A DNA stretch of 64,000 bases from Gammaproteobacteria bacterium (lineage in GTDB: Bacteria > Pseudomonadota > Gammaproteobacteria > Methylococcales > Methylomonadaceae). Below, piece by piece: positions 9,440 to 18,558 of this stretch; position 1 is the stretch's first letter; each line of letters opens with the position of its first letter. The stretch spans positions 1 to 64,000 of the forward strand of contig JAHJSQ010000040.1 of assembly GCA_018830325.1 (NCBI GenBank). The letters run 5' to 3'. The position numbers were made by a program, and so were the translations under genes. The notes under the pieces were generated by a model. It was given only the letters and a program-made list of their open reading frames with translations, ran no database searches and had not been told where the DNA came from.

Positions 9440-9471
9440 GTGATCTTTTTTAAACTAACGGGGCTGTTAGT

Positions 9472-9603
9472 TTATTTGTCTTCGTCGTTAGGCTCAGCAA
9501 AAACCCATTTTACTAAGAAGTAACCGGCTGCGATAACGACAATCGCGCCGACCATGCCAGCTGGTTCTTTTAACATTTCAGTCAAATCTAAGATCGCACC
9601 CAT
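9472..9603 (-). CDS. Small single-span membrane protein, 43 aa
   Basis: The sequence has one membrane helix (about residues 17-35, GMVGAIVVIAAGYFLVKWV) and a short acidic tail ending NDEDK. A Gly/Pro-containing N-terminal stretch precedes the helix. Its layout loosely recalls tiny DUF3149-type membrane proteins, but I cannot assign a family. A moderate ribosome binding site (AGGACA) and a dedicated terminator support expression as a single gene. Function unknown. Confidence 0.65.
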   Translation of the reverse strand: MGAILDLTEMLKEPAGMVGAIVVIAAGYFLVKWVFAEPNDEDK

Positions 9604-9813
9604 GAGTGTCCTACCTGTGTTTTTATATTTTAGAAAATGCTATAGACATAGCAAATGAGCCATCAATGATACTTTAGACACAGCTAATGTCAAGTTTAAT
9701 GTTGATATTTTAAAGCGATGCACAATACGTTAGGAGAATGTAAAAACTAGAGTAGCACTGGGTGTGTGTTATAATCTAAAAGACTTATAAAATCAAAGTA
9801 AAAAGGTGGGAAA

Positions 9814-10203
9814 ATGAATATAACAAAGAGAATACATGCAATATGGCCCGCTGTTTTGTTGGCTTTTGCAGCGAATGCGGAAGTCTTATTAAAAGATCAG
9901 TCTGAAATTTTGGGGAAATGGAATCTCTATGCGGAAGCCGCCAAATTAGAGGGAGAGAAAAAAGACTTGAGTATCGAGTGGGATTTTAAAAGTGACGGGG
10001 TATTGAACACTAAATCAATCGATACGTTTGGGCGAACCAAGACGTTTGAAGTAGCATTAAAATATTCTGTCGAAGATGGCATGATTAGAAAGCAATCGAC
10101 TCCCGGGCGTGAAAAATACGAATCCTGCAAAGTTATCGAAAAATCGGATTCGGATATGATTTTGAAGTGTACGTATCTCTTTTTCTTTTTAACTAAAAAA
10201 TAA
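9814..10203 (+). CDS. Secreted lipocalin-like protein, 129 aa
   Basis: A signal peptide ends near AANA before EVLLKD. The rest looks like a small beta-barrel: GKWNLY near the start of the mature chain, alternating polar and hydrophobic strands, and two cysteines (ESC and LKC) that could pair. It is clearly paralogous to the 129-residue protein on the minus strand at 59879-60268: both contain YSVEDG followed by K/Q-rich PGR, I-EK-.DMILKC and end TKK. The next gene starts 23 bases later on the same strand, so they are probably co-transcribed. No function can be assigned. Confidence 0.75.
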   Translation: MNITKRIHAIWPAVLLAFAANAEVLLKDQSEILGKWNLYAEAAKLEGEKKDLSIEWDFKSDGVLNTKSIDTFGRTKTFEVALKYSVEDGMIRKQSTPGREKYESCKVIEKSDSDMILKCTYLFFFLTKK

Positions 10204-10226
10204 TAACTAAAACAGGAGGATGTGCA

Positions 10227-10652
10227 ATGATTGGTGGTATTGTTATGATTCTGGTGGCCGTTTGGGTCTACCAGTCGGCTTCGCGAGCTAAAGTAGAAAA
10301 AACCCTTTTTTGGGTGGTTTTGTGCTCTGTCGTTTTTTTAGCGGTTCAATTCACGGCGGTTTATTTCAATGTGTTTTTACTCGAGACCTTTAAAGGCGGC
10401 GGCTTCGAAGGCGGATATGAGCGGGATTTGGCTTCCATCGGCGACCGAAAAACCAAGGACGGGATATTTCAAGGGTTTACCGGAACTCTGTTGTCCATTG
10501 TGTTTGAATTGATGCCACCGCTTCTGGGTGTCTTAGCCGTTGCCTTTATTAGAACTAAGTTTATGCTCAAAGAAACATTGACAGTTTCTAATTTATTCAG
10601 CGGAATGAAAGAGTTATTCGTCTCGATCAAGAACAGCTTCAAACCGGAATAG
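10227..10652 (+). CDS. Uncharacterised membrane protein, 141 aa
   Basis: It has three likely membrane segments (about residues 2-18, 27-50 and 88-110). A Gly-rich polar loop between the second and third contains GGGFEGGYERD. ACAGGAGGATGTGCA in front of the ATG gives a strong start. It follows the lipocalin-like gene by 23 bases and ends before a clear terminator, so the two form a small operon. I do not recognise the family. Confidence 0.7.
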   Translation: MIGGIVMILVAVWVYQSASRAKVEKTLFWVVLCSVVFLAVQFTAVYFNVFLLETFKGGGFEGGYERDLASIGDRKTKDGIFQGFTGTLLSIVFELMPPLLGVLAVAFIRTKFMLKETLTVSNLFSGMKELFVSIKNSFKPE

Positions 10653-10671
10653 CATCTCGTTTTACCAGGCC

Positions 10672-10698
10672 AAAAGCCCAAGTCCTGCTTGGGCTTTT
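10672..10698 (+). terminator. Rho-independent terminator
   Basis: Arms AAAAGCCCAAG and CTTGGGCTTTT enclose a 5-base loop and continue into T residues, 19 bases after the preceding stop. It may also serve the convergent DUF2970 gene. Confidence 0.9.
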
Positions 10699-10705
10699 TT
10701 GTTAA

Positions 10706-10894
10706 TCAGCCAGTAATTTTTGCAACAAGCAATACCAAAAGAACGACAAAAAGAGCGGTAAAAATAATGCCGACAATGATGTAAGTGGATAAGTTGCCGT
10801 GTTCGAAATCCCGTTGTCTATTTTTGTCGCTTTGTATGCCGACTGCGGCGGCGAAAACGCTTTTTATTACATTGAGTATCGTCGGTTTCGACAT
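10706..10894 (-). CDS. DUF2970 family small membrane protein
   Basis: The 62-residue protein matches the DUF2970 pattern: an N-terminal amphipathic part (VIKSVFAAAVGIQSDKNRQRDFEHG), then one membrane helix (YIIVGIIFTALFVVLLVLLV). I prefer the ATG at 10894 over the in-frame ATG two codons upstream, because GGGAG is correctly spaced only for the inner one. It is divergent from metH. The family has no established function. Confidence 0.85.
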   Translation of the reverse strand: MSKPTILNVIKSVFAAAVGIQSDKNRQRDFEHGNLSTYIIVGIIFTALFVVLLVLLVAKITG

Positions 10895-10999
10895 AATCAT
10901 CTCCCTAAAAATCCGTTAAGCATAATGTGGCGCGACAGCTTGTCAAGCCAAGCTTTATCCGGGTGTTATGCCCTTATTTAACTTCTAGCATGTAAGTAC

Positions 11000-13900
11000 A
11001 TGAGTAAATTAGAAAACTTTAAAAAAAGATTGTCCCAAAGTATCCTGTTTTTAGATGGTGCTATGGGCACGATGATTCAAAGCTACAAATTGGAAGAAAA
11101 AGATTATCGGGGCAAGCGTTTTTCGGATTGGGCTGTCGATCTAAAAGGTAACAATGATCTGCTGTCTTTGACTCAGCCGGATATTATTAAAGCGATTCAT
11201 TGTGCTTATCTCGATGTTGGTTGCGATATTATCGAGACGAATACCTTTAATGCGACTCAAATTGCAATGGCCGATTATCAAATGGAATCATTGGCCTATG
11301 AGATTAATTTGGAGTCGGCGCGACTGGCTAGACAGGCTGCTGACGAATATACCCACAAAACACCTGATAAGCCGCGCTTCGTAGCCGGTATTTTAGGGCC
11401 GACCAACCGAACTGCATCGATGTCGCCGGATGTCAACGACCCCGGTTTTCGTAATATCGACTTCGATACTTTGGTTGATGCTTATACCGAAGCGACGCGG
11501 GGCTTGATTGACGGCGGTTCCGATATTATTTTGATCGAAACGGTATTCGATACGCTCAATGCCAAGGCAGCAATTTTCGCGGTCGATCAATATTTCGAAG
11601 CGCTCGGCTATAAACTGCCAGTCATGATTTCCGGCACGATTACCGATGCGTCCGGCAGAACCCTGTCGGGTCAAACCGTCGCGGCGTTTTGGAATTCACT
11701 CAGTCATATCGAGCCGATTTCATTCGGCTTCAACTGTGCCTTAGGTGCGAAAGAACTCAGACAACATATCGAAGAGTTATCTTCGATAGCCGATACGCAT
11801 GTGTCGGCTCATCCAAACGCGGGTTTGCCGAACGAATTCGGCGAATATGACGAATCGCCGGAAGATATGGCCTTGGAGTTGGCTGATTGGGCCGCGAACG
11901 GTTATTTGAACATCATCGGCGGCTGTTGCGGCACGTCGCCCGAGCATATCAAAGCGATTGTCGAGGCGGTCAAGCAATATCCGCCGAGAGTCGTTCCCGT
12001 TATTGAAAAGCAATGCCGCCTGGCCGGCCTGGAACCGATGAATATTGGGCCGGGTTCGTTGTTCGTCAATGTCGGCGAACGGACCAATGTCACCGGCTCG
12101 GCAAAATTCAAGCGCTTAGTTGTCGACGGCGATTTTGAAACGGCATTGGAAATAGCCAAGGACCAGGTCGAAAACGGCGCGCAAATCATCGATATCAACA
12201 TGGACGAAGGCATGTTGGAGTCGAAAGAAGCGATGGTGCGCTTTCTCAGTCTGATTGCGGCAGAACCCGATATCGCTAAGGTGCCGATCATGCTCGATTC
12301 GTCGAAATGGGATATTCTCGAAGCCGGATTGAAGTGCATTCAAGGCAAGGGTGTCGTTAATTCTATCTCGATGAAGGAAGGCGAGGAGGCATTTATACGA
12401 CATGCCAAATTGATACGTCGCTATGGTGCGGCTGCAATCGTGATGGCTTTCGACGAACAAGGTCAAGCCGATACGCGTGATAGAAAGGTCGAAATCTGCA
12501 GTCGTGCCTATCGTATTCTGACCGAGCAATTGAATTTTCCGGCCGAGGACATTATTTTCGACCCGAACATCTTTGCGATTGCAACCGGTATCGATGAGCA
12601 CAATAACTACGGCATGGATTTTATCGAGGCGACCCGCGAAATCAAGCGAACGCTACCTCATGCCTTGATTTCGGGCGGCGTGTCGAACGTGTCTTTTTCG
12701 TTCCGAGGGAACAATCCGGTTCGCGAGGCGATACATGCGGTATTTTTGTATCATGCGATCAAGGCCGGCATGGATATGGGCATCGTCAATGCCGGCCAAT
12801 TGGCGATTTACGAAGATATTCCGATAGAATTGCGCGATGCGGTTGAGGATGTTGTGCTCAATCGTAATGACCGCGCGACCGAACGCTTGCTTGAGTTGGC
12901 CGAAAAATATCGAGGCGACGGTAGTACGGTAGCCAAGCCGGAAGAGCTGGAATGGCGTAGTTGGCCGGTTACTAAAAGGCTCGAGCATGCCTTGGTTAAA
13001 GGCATCGCCGATTTCATCGACGAAGATACCGAGCAGGCACGACAGGAAGCCGAAAAGCCGCTGCATGTAATCGAAGGCGCGTTGATGGACGGCATGAATG
13101 TGGTCGGCGATTTGTTTGGAGCCGGCAAAATGTTTTTGCCGCAAGTCGTCAAGTCGGCGCGGGTCATGAAAAAGGCGGTCGCTTATTTGATGCCGTTCAT
13201 GGAAGCTGAGCAAGACGGCGAGATGCAGACCAACGGCAAAATACTGATGGCCACCGTCAAAGGCGACGTGCACGATATCGGTAAAAACATCGTCGGCGTG
13301 GTGCTGCAATGCAATAATTTTCAGGTTATCGACTTGGGAGTGATGGTGCCGGCCGAAAAAATATTGCAGACCGCGCGAGATGAAAAAGTCGATATCATCG
13401 GTCTCAGCGGATTGATTACGCCGTCTCTCGATGAAATGGTGCACATGGCCAAAGAAATGGAACGTCAAGGCTTCGACATTCCGCTGATGATCGGCGGCGC
13501 AACGACCTCAAGAGCCCATACTGCGGTCAAGATCGAGCCTAACTATCATGGTCCGGTTGTTTATGTCGCCGACGCCTCCAGAAGCGTCGGTGTCGCCAGT
13601 CATTTGGTCAGCGACGACTCCAAGGAAGCGTTTACCCAAAAAATCAAGGAAGAATACAAGGAGGTTCGGGAAAGGCATCAGGGGCGTAAAGCCAAAACCA
13701 AGCAACATAGCATTGAGCAGGCGAGACGCAATAAATTCAATTGGACCGATTTCGAGCCGGTCAAGCCCACCTTTTTAGGCAATAAAGTCATCGATCGCTT
13801 TCCTCTCGATACGTTGGTTTGGTATATCGATTGGACGCCGTTCTTCCATACCTGGGAATTGGCCGGTAAATATCCCGATATTTTCGAAGATCGGGTTGTC

Positions 13901-14671
13901 GGCGTCGAAGCGCGAAAGTTATTTGAAGATGCGCAGACCATGTTGAAAAAAATCATCAACGAAGAATGGCTTCAGGCTCGTGCCGTTATCGGGTTTTACC
14001 CGGCCAACAGCGACGGCGACGACATCATTTTATATAAAGACGATTCGCGGCTTGAAAAGCGAGAAATTTTGCATCATTTGCGGCAGCAAAGTGTCAAGGC
14101 GCCGGGGCGGCCGAATTATTGTTTGTCCGATTTCATCGCGCCTATCGATAGCGGCAAGACCGATTATTTGGGCGGTTTTGCGGTAACGACCGGCATCGGC
14201 ATCGAAGCTAAGCTCGAAGAATTCGAAAAAGATCATGACGATTACAGTTCGATCATGCTCAAGGCCTTGGCAGACCGATTGGCAGAAGCCTTCGCCGAGT
14301 ATATGCATGAAGCGGTTAGGAAGGATTTTTGGGGTTATGCAAAAGACGAACAATACCGTAACGATGAGTTGATCGCAGAATCTTATCAAGGCATAAGGCC
14401 GGCTCCGGGTTATCCCGCTTGTCCGGATCATACCGAAAAGAGCAAATTGTTCGAGTTGCTCAATGTTACGGCGACGACCGGCATCGAATTGACCGAGAGT
14501 TACGCGATGTATCCGGCTTCGGCGGTCAGCGGCTGGTATTTTTCGCATCCGGAAGCGCAGTATTTCAATGTCGGCAAGATCGATCACGATCAGCTCGAAG
14601 ACTATGCGCACCGAAAAGGAATCGCGAAGGAAGTGGCTGAGCGTTGGTTGTCCGCGCATTTGCATCACTGA
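11000..14671 (+). CDS. metH: Cobalamin-dependent methionine synthase
   Basis: This enzyme transfers the methyl group of 5-methyltetrahydrofolate to homocysteine through cobalamin. The 1223-residue length matches full MetH. In order it has the homocysteine domain with zinc ligands Cys246, Cys309 and Cys310 ([10 protein letters not shown]), the folate domain ([11 protein letters not shown]), the cobalamin domain with His758 in DVHDIGKN, and the C-terminal AdoMet reactivation domain ([12 protein letters not shown]). No cobalamin riboswitch is evident in the 105-base leader, and the ribosome binding site is weak. yqhA follows by 10 bases. Confidence 0.97.
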   Translation: MSKLENFKKRLSQSILFLDGAMGTMIQSYKLEEKDYRGKRFSDWAVDLKGNNDLLSLTQPDIIKAIHCAYLDVGCDIIETNTFNATQIAMADYQMESLAYEINLESARLARQAADEYTHKTPDKPRFVAGILGPTNRTASMSPDVNDPGFRNIDFDTLVDAYTEATRGLIDGGSDIILIETVFDTLNAKAAIFAVDQYFEALGYKLPVMISGTITDASGRTLSGQTVAAFWNSLSHIEPISFGFNCALGAKELRQHIEELSSIADTHVSAHPNAGLPNEFGEYDESPEDMALELADWAANGYLNIIGGCCGTSPEHIKAIVEAVKQYPPRVVPVIEKQCRLAGLEPMNIGPGSLFVNVGERTNVTGSAKFKRLVVDGDFETALEIAKDQVENGAQIIDINMDEGMLESKEAMVRFLSLIAAEPDIAKVPIMLDSSKWDILEAGLKCIQGKGVVNSISMKEGEEAFIRHAKLIRRYGAAAIVMAFDEQGQADTRDRKVEICSRAYRILTEQLNFPAEDIIFDPNIFAIATGIDEHNNYGMDFIEATREIKRTLPHALISGGVSNVSFSFRGNNPVREAIHAVFLYHAIKAGMDMGIVNAGQLAIYEDIPIELRDAVEDVVLNRNDRATERLLELAEKYRGDGSTVAKPEELEWRSWPVTKRLEHALVKGIADFIDEDTEQARQEAEKPLHVIEGALMDGMNVVGDLFGAGKMFLPQVVKSARVMKKAVAYLMPFMEAEQDGEMQTNGKILMATVKGDVHDIGKNIVGVVLQCNNFQVIDLGVMVPAEKILQTARDEKVDIIGLSGLITPSLDEMVHMAKEMERQGFDIPLMIGGATTSRAHTAVKIEPNYHGPVVYVADASRSVGVASHLVSDDSKEAFTQKIKEEYKEVRERHQGRKAKTKQHSIEQARRNKFNWTDFEPVKPTFLGNKVIDRFPLDTLVWYIDWTPFFHTWELAGKYPDIFEDRVVGVEARKLFEDAQTMLKKIINEEWLQARAVIGFYPANSDGDDIILYKDDSRLEKREILHHLRQQSVKAPGRPNYCLSDFIAPIDSGKTDYLGGFAVTTGIGIEAKLEEFEKDHDDYSSIMLKALADRLAEAFAEYMHEAVRKDFWGYAKDEQYRNDELIAESYQGIRPAPGYPACPDHTEKSKLFELLNVTATTGIELTESYAMYPASAVSGWYFSHPEAQYFNVGKIDHDQLEDYAHRKGIAKEVAERWLSAHLHH

Positions 14672-14681
14672 GGATCTTGCT

Positions 14682-15179
14682 ATGATTGAACGCGCGATCG
14701 AGCGCATCATGTATGCGAGTCGCTGGATTTTGGCGCCGGTGTATCTAGGAATGAGCGTAGCCTTGTTGGCAATATCGGTAAAATTTTTTCAGGAGATCAT
14801 TCATTTTGTCCCTCATATTCTTGAGATGGATGAGGCGAATTTGACTTTGAAGTTATTGACCTTGATAGATCTGACGCTGGTCGGCAGTCTAGTCATCATC
14901 GTGATGTTCAGTGGTTACGAAAATTTCGTTTCGCAAATGGATATCGGTTTGTCGACCGAAAAGCTGGATTGGCTTGGAACGCATGATTACGGTTCTCTAA
15001 AAATCAAGCTGGCTTCGTCGATTGTCGCGATCTCGTCGATTCATTTATTGAAGGTCTTTATGAACATACAGGCGACCGACAATGACAAGATTTTATGGTA
15101 TGTCGCTGTGCATTTAACGCTGGTAATTTCTGCGCTGTTGATGAGTTTTCTCGATAAAATCAGCAAGCATCATGACTAA
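14682..15179 (+). CDS. yqhA: YqhA family (UPF0114) membrane protein
   Basis: The protein closely follows E. coli YqhA: an N-terminal [16 protein letters not shown] segment, KFFQEIIH, then [16 protein letters not shown] and [16 protein letters not shown]. It has four predicted membrane helices and 165 residues, the usual length. A longer frame opens inside metH, but ATG 14682 agrees with the family start. It starts 10 bases after metH and probably shares its transcript. The function of the family is unknown. Confidence 0.9.
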   Translation: MIERAIERIMYASRWILAPVYLGMSVALLAISVKFFQEIIHFVPHILEMDEANLTLKLLTLIDLTLVGSLVIIVMFSGYENFVSQMDIGLSTEKLDWLGTHDYGSLKIKLASSIVAISSIHLLKVFMNIQATDNDKILWYVAVHLTLVISALLMSFLDKISKHHD

Positions 15180-15221
15180 GGAATATGTGCAAAATAACGT
15201 CTATAAGTAGTAGGTTTTGCG

Positions 15222-15352
15222 GTGGTTCAGTGACTCGCTTGACAGGACGCCGTGAATACGTCCATGTAGGCTTGACGGCGGCCGGCTCCCTGCCGCCGAC
15301 ACCTGTCAATCGAGCCATGGAACCCCCTTCAACAATTGTCGAAGTTATTTCA
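15222..15352. repeat. Degenerate repeat upstream of the glutaredoxin-like gene
   Basis: The segment matches the two ends of 57240-57617: GTGACTCGCTTGA.AGGACGCCGTGAA at the left, and GCCGACACCTGTCAATCGAG through TTATTTCATGCT at the right. It carries the empty integration site TGAA (15253-15256) for the nested hairpin element described at 57277. Confidence 0.75.
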
Positions 15353-15612
15353 TGCTCGTTCCTAAGTTGATGCTGTTCGGCACGCAAGGCTGCCATTTAT
15401 GCGAGCAAGCGGAGGAAATTCTGAATAGTTATCTGGCGGATAATAACGATATCGAGATTGAGTCGATCGATATAGCCGAGCAAACGCAATGGCAGGAACG
15501 TTACGCAATACGCATTCCGGTGTTGTTGCACGAGGACTCCGGTATTGATCTTTGTTGGCCGTTCGATCGACTCGATGTGGACCGGCTTGTCGCAATGATT
15601 AGCGGAAAATAG
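15352..15612 (+). CDS. Glutaredoxin-like protein (DUF836 family)
   Basis: A small thioredoxin-fold protein with the redox motif GCHLC. The KLMLFGTQGCHLCEQA stretch matches the beginning of the family, and IRIPVLL holds the conserved cis-proline. The 86-residue frame begins at an ATG that lies inside a repeat also present at 57620, so translation may instead start at ATG 15370 (80 residues). Thiol-disulfide exchange is inferred from the family; no partner is adjacent. Confidence 0.82.
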   Translation: MLVPKLMLFGTQGCHLCEQAEEILNSYLADNNDIEIESIDIAEQTQWQERYAIRIPVLLHEDSGIDLCWPFDRLDVDRLVAMISGK

Positions 15613-16363
15613 ATGATCGTAAGTAGTGAGTGGTAAGTGGTAAGCAGAAAGCGGTGAGTTGTGTATTGCTTGATCCCATGCGCGGATCGGGTTACTTAAC
15701 CCGCCCCGAACGTTTTGATCAGCTTTGACCTCGGTTGAAAAGCTTCTGCTCCTGCTCACGCCCCTTACCCACATCCATGTAAGTAACGTTTAGGACGGGG
15801 TTGCAACCCATACGCATTAAGCTAAGGATGTCGCTAAAATTAACTATCTGAATTGCCGAATTTTCATTTAGGGGTAATTTACTCGTCTGGGCGATTAAAA
15901 TCGCCCCTACATTGAATTTAGGTCGCTTCTAGGGCTTCGACATAAGCCGTGGGTGTCTAGCATCAGTGGCTTCCCCTCTCCTAGCGTTATGTGAGGGCCG
16001 ATGAAGGCGTCGCTTCCACAGAGGATGGCGGAAACACTGTGGGAGCGATCCCCAGATCGCGATTTCGAGGCCGAGAATATCAAGTTATACTAAATGGCAT
16101 CGAGGTCACAAAGACTAAAATATGCTGTTACCCAAGTTCCAGCTTGGGCAACCTGTTCAGGAAGCTGGAGCTTCCGGGGTGTCTTTCCCAAGCTGGAGCT
16201 TGGGAAAGAGCTTGATGCGCATGGGTGTTACAAACCCCGTCCAGCCAAGGAATATTTTCGTAAATAAAAAATGCTTTTTATAAGCTGATAGCTGTTTTCT
16301 TATGACCAAACCAGGGGCATCGATTGGCTCCCGGTATGGCCGATCGAACCGAGGTGGTTCTTG
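15613..16363. other. Intergenic repeats
   Basis: No gene is supported. The segment at 15958-16070 is a decayed piece of R1 (GGGAGCGATCCCCAGATCG is retained), and 16131-16207 holds three tandem hairpins. The 15613-15960 part shows no recognisable feature. Confidence 0.65.
16131..16207. repeat. Three tandem hairpins with a shared GCTSSAGC-like core
   Basis: CCCAAGTTCCAGCTTGGG (16131-16148), GGAAGCTGGAGCTTCC (16160-16175) and a longer palindrome centred on AAGCTGGAGCTT (16184-16207) follow each other with short spacers. The same arrangement recurs in part at 4220-4400 and 56947-57110. Confidence 0.75.
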
Positions 16364-16771
16364 TTATTTTTTCTCGGGTTGTTTCGGTTGCGCGAGTTCG
16401 AAAATGATCAATTCGGCGGAGCCTTTGCCGACATTTTCCACCGACATAACATCGCCGGATTCCCAGAAGACGTCACCAGCCGAATAAACTCCCGTTTTAT
16501 CGCCTTCGATGACTTTTAATTTGCCTTTAATGACATAGCGAGGGCCAGGGCCGTCGTGGGTATGGTCCGGTGTTTTGAAGCCTGCCGGAATGGTAACTTT
16601 GATTGTCTTGGCATTGACAGTATTCGACGGTAATTCGATCTGTTGTTCTAATAATAGCTTTCTGTCGAATTTGCCTTGAGTTTGCGCGGTCGCCGTTGAA
16701 ATTCCTAGCGTTAGCATGGCTAACGGTAACCCTAACATGCCTGCGTATTTTAAATAACAATTATTGTTCAT
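16364..16771 (-). CDS. Secreted cupin-domain protein
   Basis: The 135-residue protein has a signal peptide ending around TATAQ and a single cupin fold. The first cupin motif is TPDHTHDGPGPRYVIKGKLKV, with two His as likely metal ligands; the second is the SAGDVFWESGDVMSVENVG segment. It would bind a metal in the periplasm. The closing KQPEKK tail is basic. No pathway can be assigned, and the neighbours do not suggest one. Confidence 0.8.
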   Translation of the reverse strand: MNNNCYLKYAGMLGLPLAMLTLGISTATAQTQGKFDRKLLLEQQIELPSNTVNAKTIKVTIPAGFKTPDHTHDGPGPRYVIKGKLKVIEGDKTGVYSAGDVFWESGDVMSVENVGKGSAELIIFELAQPKQPEKK

Positions 16772-16861
16772 CTTGCTTTCTCCCGGTTAAATTTATTGTG
16801 AGATTGTTTGAGCGTTAGCTGGTGATTTTGTTGCATCAAATATTTCTACTTCAAGGGAAAA

Positions 16862-17401
16862 TCACCAAATCAAATCGTCCGGTATTTGATAATCGGCATA
16901 GGGGTCGTCAGCCTCGGGTTGTTTAGGGGGCTCGTTGATTAAAACGATCACGCCGGGTAAGCGTTGTTCGATTTTTTGGGCAATTTCGAGCGGTACGATT
17001 TGATATTGTTTTTCGCAAATCACGATTGCCGCGCGGCCATTGACGATTTGATTTCGTACGAACTCCGAAACATATACCGATTTAACTTTGCCGTTATCGT
17101 TAAAATTGTATTTTACGCCGTCATTGCTTTGCGCAAACTTATGCTGTTCGATCAATTGTTTGATCTGCGCAGCTAGCTGTTTACGTTCCGTTTCCTCTTT
17201 TTTTAGTTGATTAAGCAGGCGGTCTTTCTCTTGTTGTTCCGTTTTAGCTTTTTGTATCTCAAGTCGAGTTTGCTCCGCAGCTGCATGGGCATTCTTTTTG
17301 GGTTGTTTACGTTTCTCGGCTCGGATTTGTTTAGCCTTGGTGTCGCTGGCAAGGCCCGACTTAAGCAATTGTTCCTGTAGGCTTAATTTTTTTTGACTCA
17401 T
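16862..17401 (-). CDS. DUF2058 family protein (YaiL-like)
   Basis: MSQKKLSLQEQLLKSGL at the N-terminus, a charged coiled-coil (about residues 25-85) and the C-terminal VSEFVRNQIVNGRAAIV segment are characteristic of DUF2058. The start at 17401 fits the family; the frame extends further upstream into the exchanger gene without meaning. It begins 23 bases after the exchanger stop and is probably co-transcribed with it. Function is not established; the fold suggests a cytoplasmic nucleic-acid or ribosome-associated protein, which is inference. Confidence 0.85.
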   Translation of the reverse strand: MSQKKLSLQEQLLKSGLASDTKAKQIRAEKRKQPKKNAHAAAEQTRLEIQKAKTEQQEKDRLLNQLKKEETERKQLAAQIKQLIEQHKFAQSNDGVKYNFNDNGKVKSVYVSEFVRNQIVNGRAAIVICEKQYQIVPLEIAQKIEQRLPGVIVLINEPPKQPEADDPYADYQIPDDLIW

Positions 17402-17424
17402 GGTTTTTCGTGACGGCAATAAGT

Positions 17425-18396
17425 TTAAATAGTAGTGACCGAAAAGATCAGATAACAGGTATAACCGATATAGGCCGATAATAATAATCCGCCTTCGATA
17501 CGGTTGATTCGCCCTCCGCCATTGTAGGAATAACCCAGGACGAAAAGAGAAGCCGTTAACGCAGCCATGACCGGCCAATCTCTGATCAAAATATCTTCAG
17601 GGATCGTCATGGGGTGTATGGCTCCAGCGATCCCGACGACCGCAGTCGTATTAAACAGATTGGACCCGATAATATTTCCCAAGGCAATATCATGCTCACC
17701 CTTCTTGGCGGCGATGACTGATGATGCTAGTTCCGGCAGGGATGTGCCGATTGCAACGATGGTTAGGCCAATTATCAAGTCGCTGATGCCTAGACTTTGC
17801 GCAATCGTGACTGCGCCTGAGACCAGCATCTGTGAGCTGACGACCAATAATATCAAGCCTACGGCAACCCAAAATAATGCACGTCCAAGTGTCATCGCGT
17901 GGGCTTGTAATTCGGATTCCATTTCCTTTTCGAAACTATCGGAGTCTTTATGCATGCCTTGGATTATTGTCCAGCCCATAATCATGCCAAACACCGCTAA
18001 TAAAAGCCAGGCATCCAATTGAGTAAATTCGTTGTCATAAATTTGCCAAGCGGCGAATAGCGTAACTGCGCTAAGGATTGGAAGCTCTTTTCGAAGCACT
18101 TGTGAGTGAACGGCAATCGGGCTGATGATCGCGGTGATGCCGAGGATTAATGCGATATTGGTGATGTTTGAACCGTAGCCGTTGCCTAATGCAATATTCG
18201 GATTGCCATGCCATGCCGATATGGCGGACACAGCCATTTCCGGGGCGGAAGTGCCGAAGCCGACGATGAGCATGCCGATCAATAGAGGCGACATGCCGGC
18301 AAAATTCGCAACAGCGGCCGCGCCTTCGACAAAGCGATCGGCGCTCCAAACTAACAATGCTAAACCGACAATGATTAGAACAACGGATAACGCCAT
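17425..18396 (-). CDS. Calcium/sodium antiporter (YrbG-type)
   Basis: A 323-residue cation exchanger of the CaCA family. It has the two inverted alpha repeats, GFGTSAPEMAVSAISA with NPNIALGNGYGSNITNIAL and AIGTSLPELASSVIAA with HDIALGNIIGSNLFNTTAV. The acidic residues in these repeats bind the transported ions. About ten membrane helices are seen. The start at 18396 is chosen because GGAG lies just upstream; the reading frame runs 30 codons further. It suits a sodium-rich habitat. Confidence 0.9.
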   Translation of the reverse strand: MALSVVLIIVGLALLVWSADRFVEGAAAVANFAGMSPLLIGMLIVGFGTSAPEMAVSAISAWHGNPNIALGNGYGSNITNIALILGITAIISPIAVHSQVLRKELPILSAVTLFAAWQIYDNEFTQLDAWLLLAVFGMIMGWTIIQGMHKDSDSFEKEMESELQAHAMTLGRALFWVAVGLILLVVSSQMLVSGAVTIAQSLGISDLIIGLTIVAIGTSLPELASSVIAAKKGEHDIALGNIIGSNLFNTTAVVGIAGAIHPMTIPEDILIRDWPVMAALTASLFVLGYSYNGGGRINRIEGGLLLSAYIGYTCYLIFSVTTI

Positions 18397-18558
18397 GGAG
18401 ACTCCAAAAAAGAAATACAGAATTTTATGATTCCGTATAGGGAAGGGTAAAGGAAATCGATTACAATCGAGCTTTGAAAGAGCCATTGTAGTACCGGTTT
18501 TATAACCGAATTATATTCCAATTCGGATGATAGCTTGCCACTAAATCAAGGGGGCGCA

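Noticed and set aside
10901..10999. Cobalamin riboswitch upstream of metH
   Set aside because: I looked for the B12-box and the long leader and found neither; the spacer is only about 105 bases.
12116..13468. Long minus-strand frames inside metH
   Set aside because: Antisense shadows of a strongly biased, fully recognisable gene.
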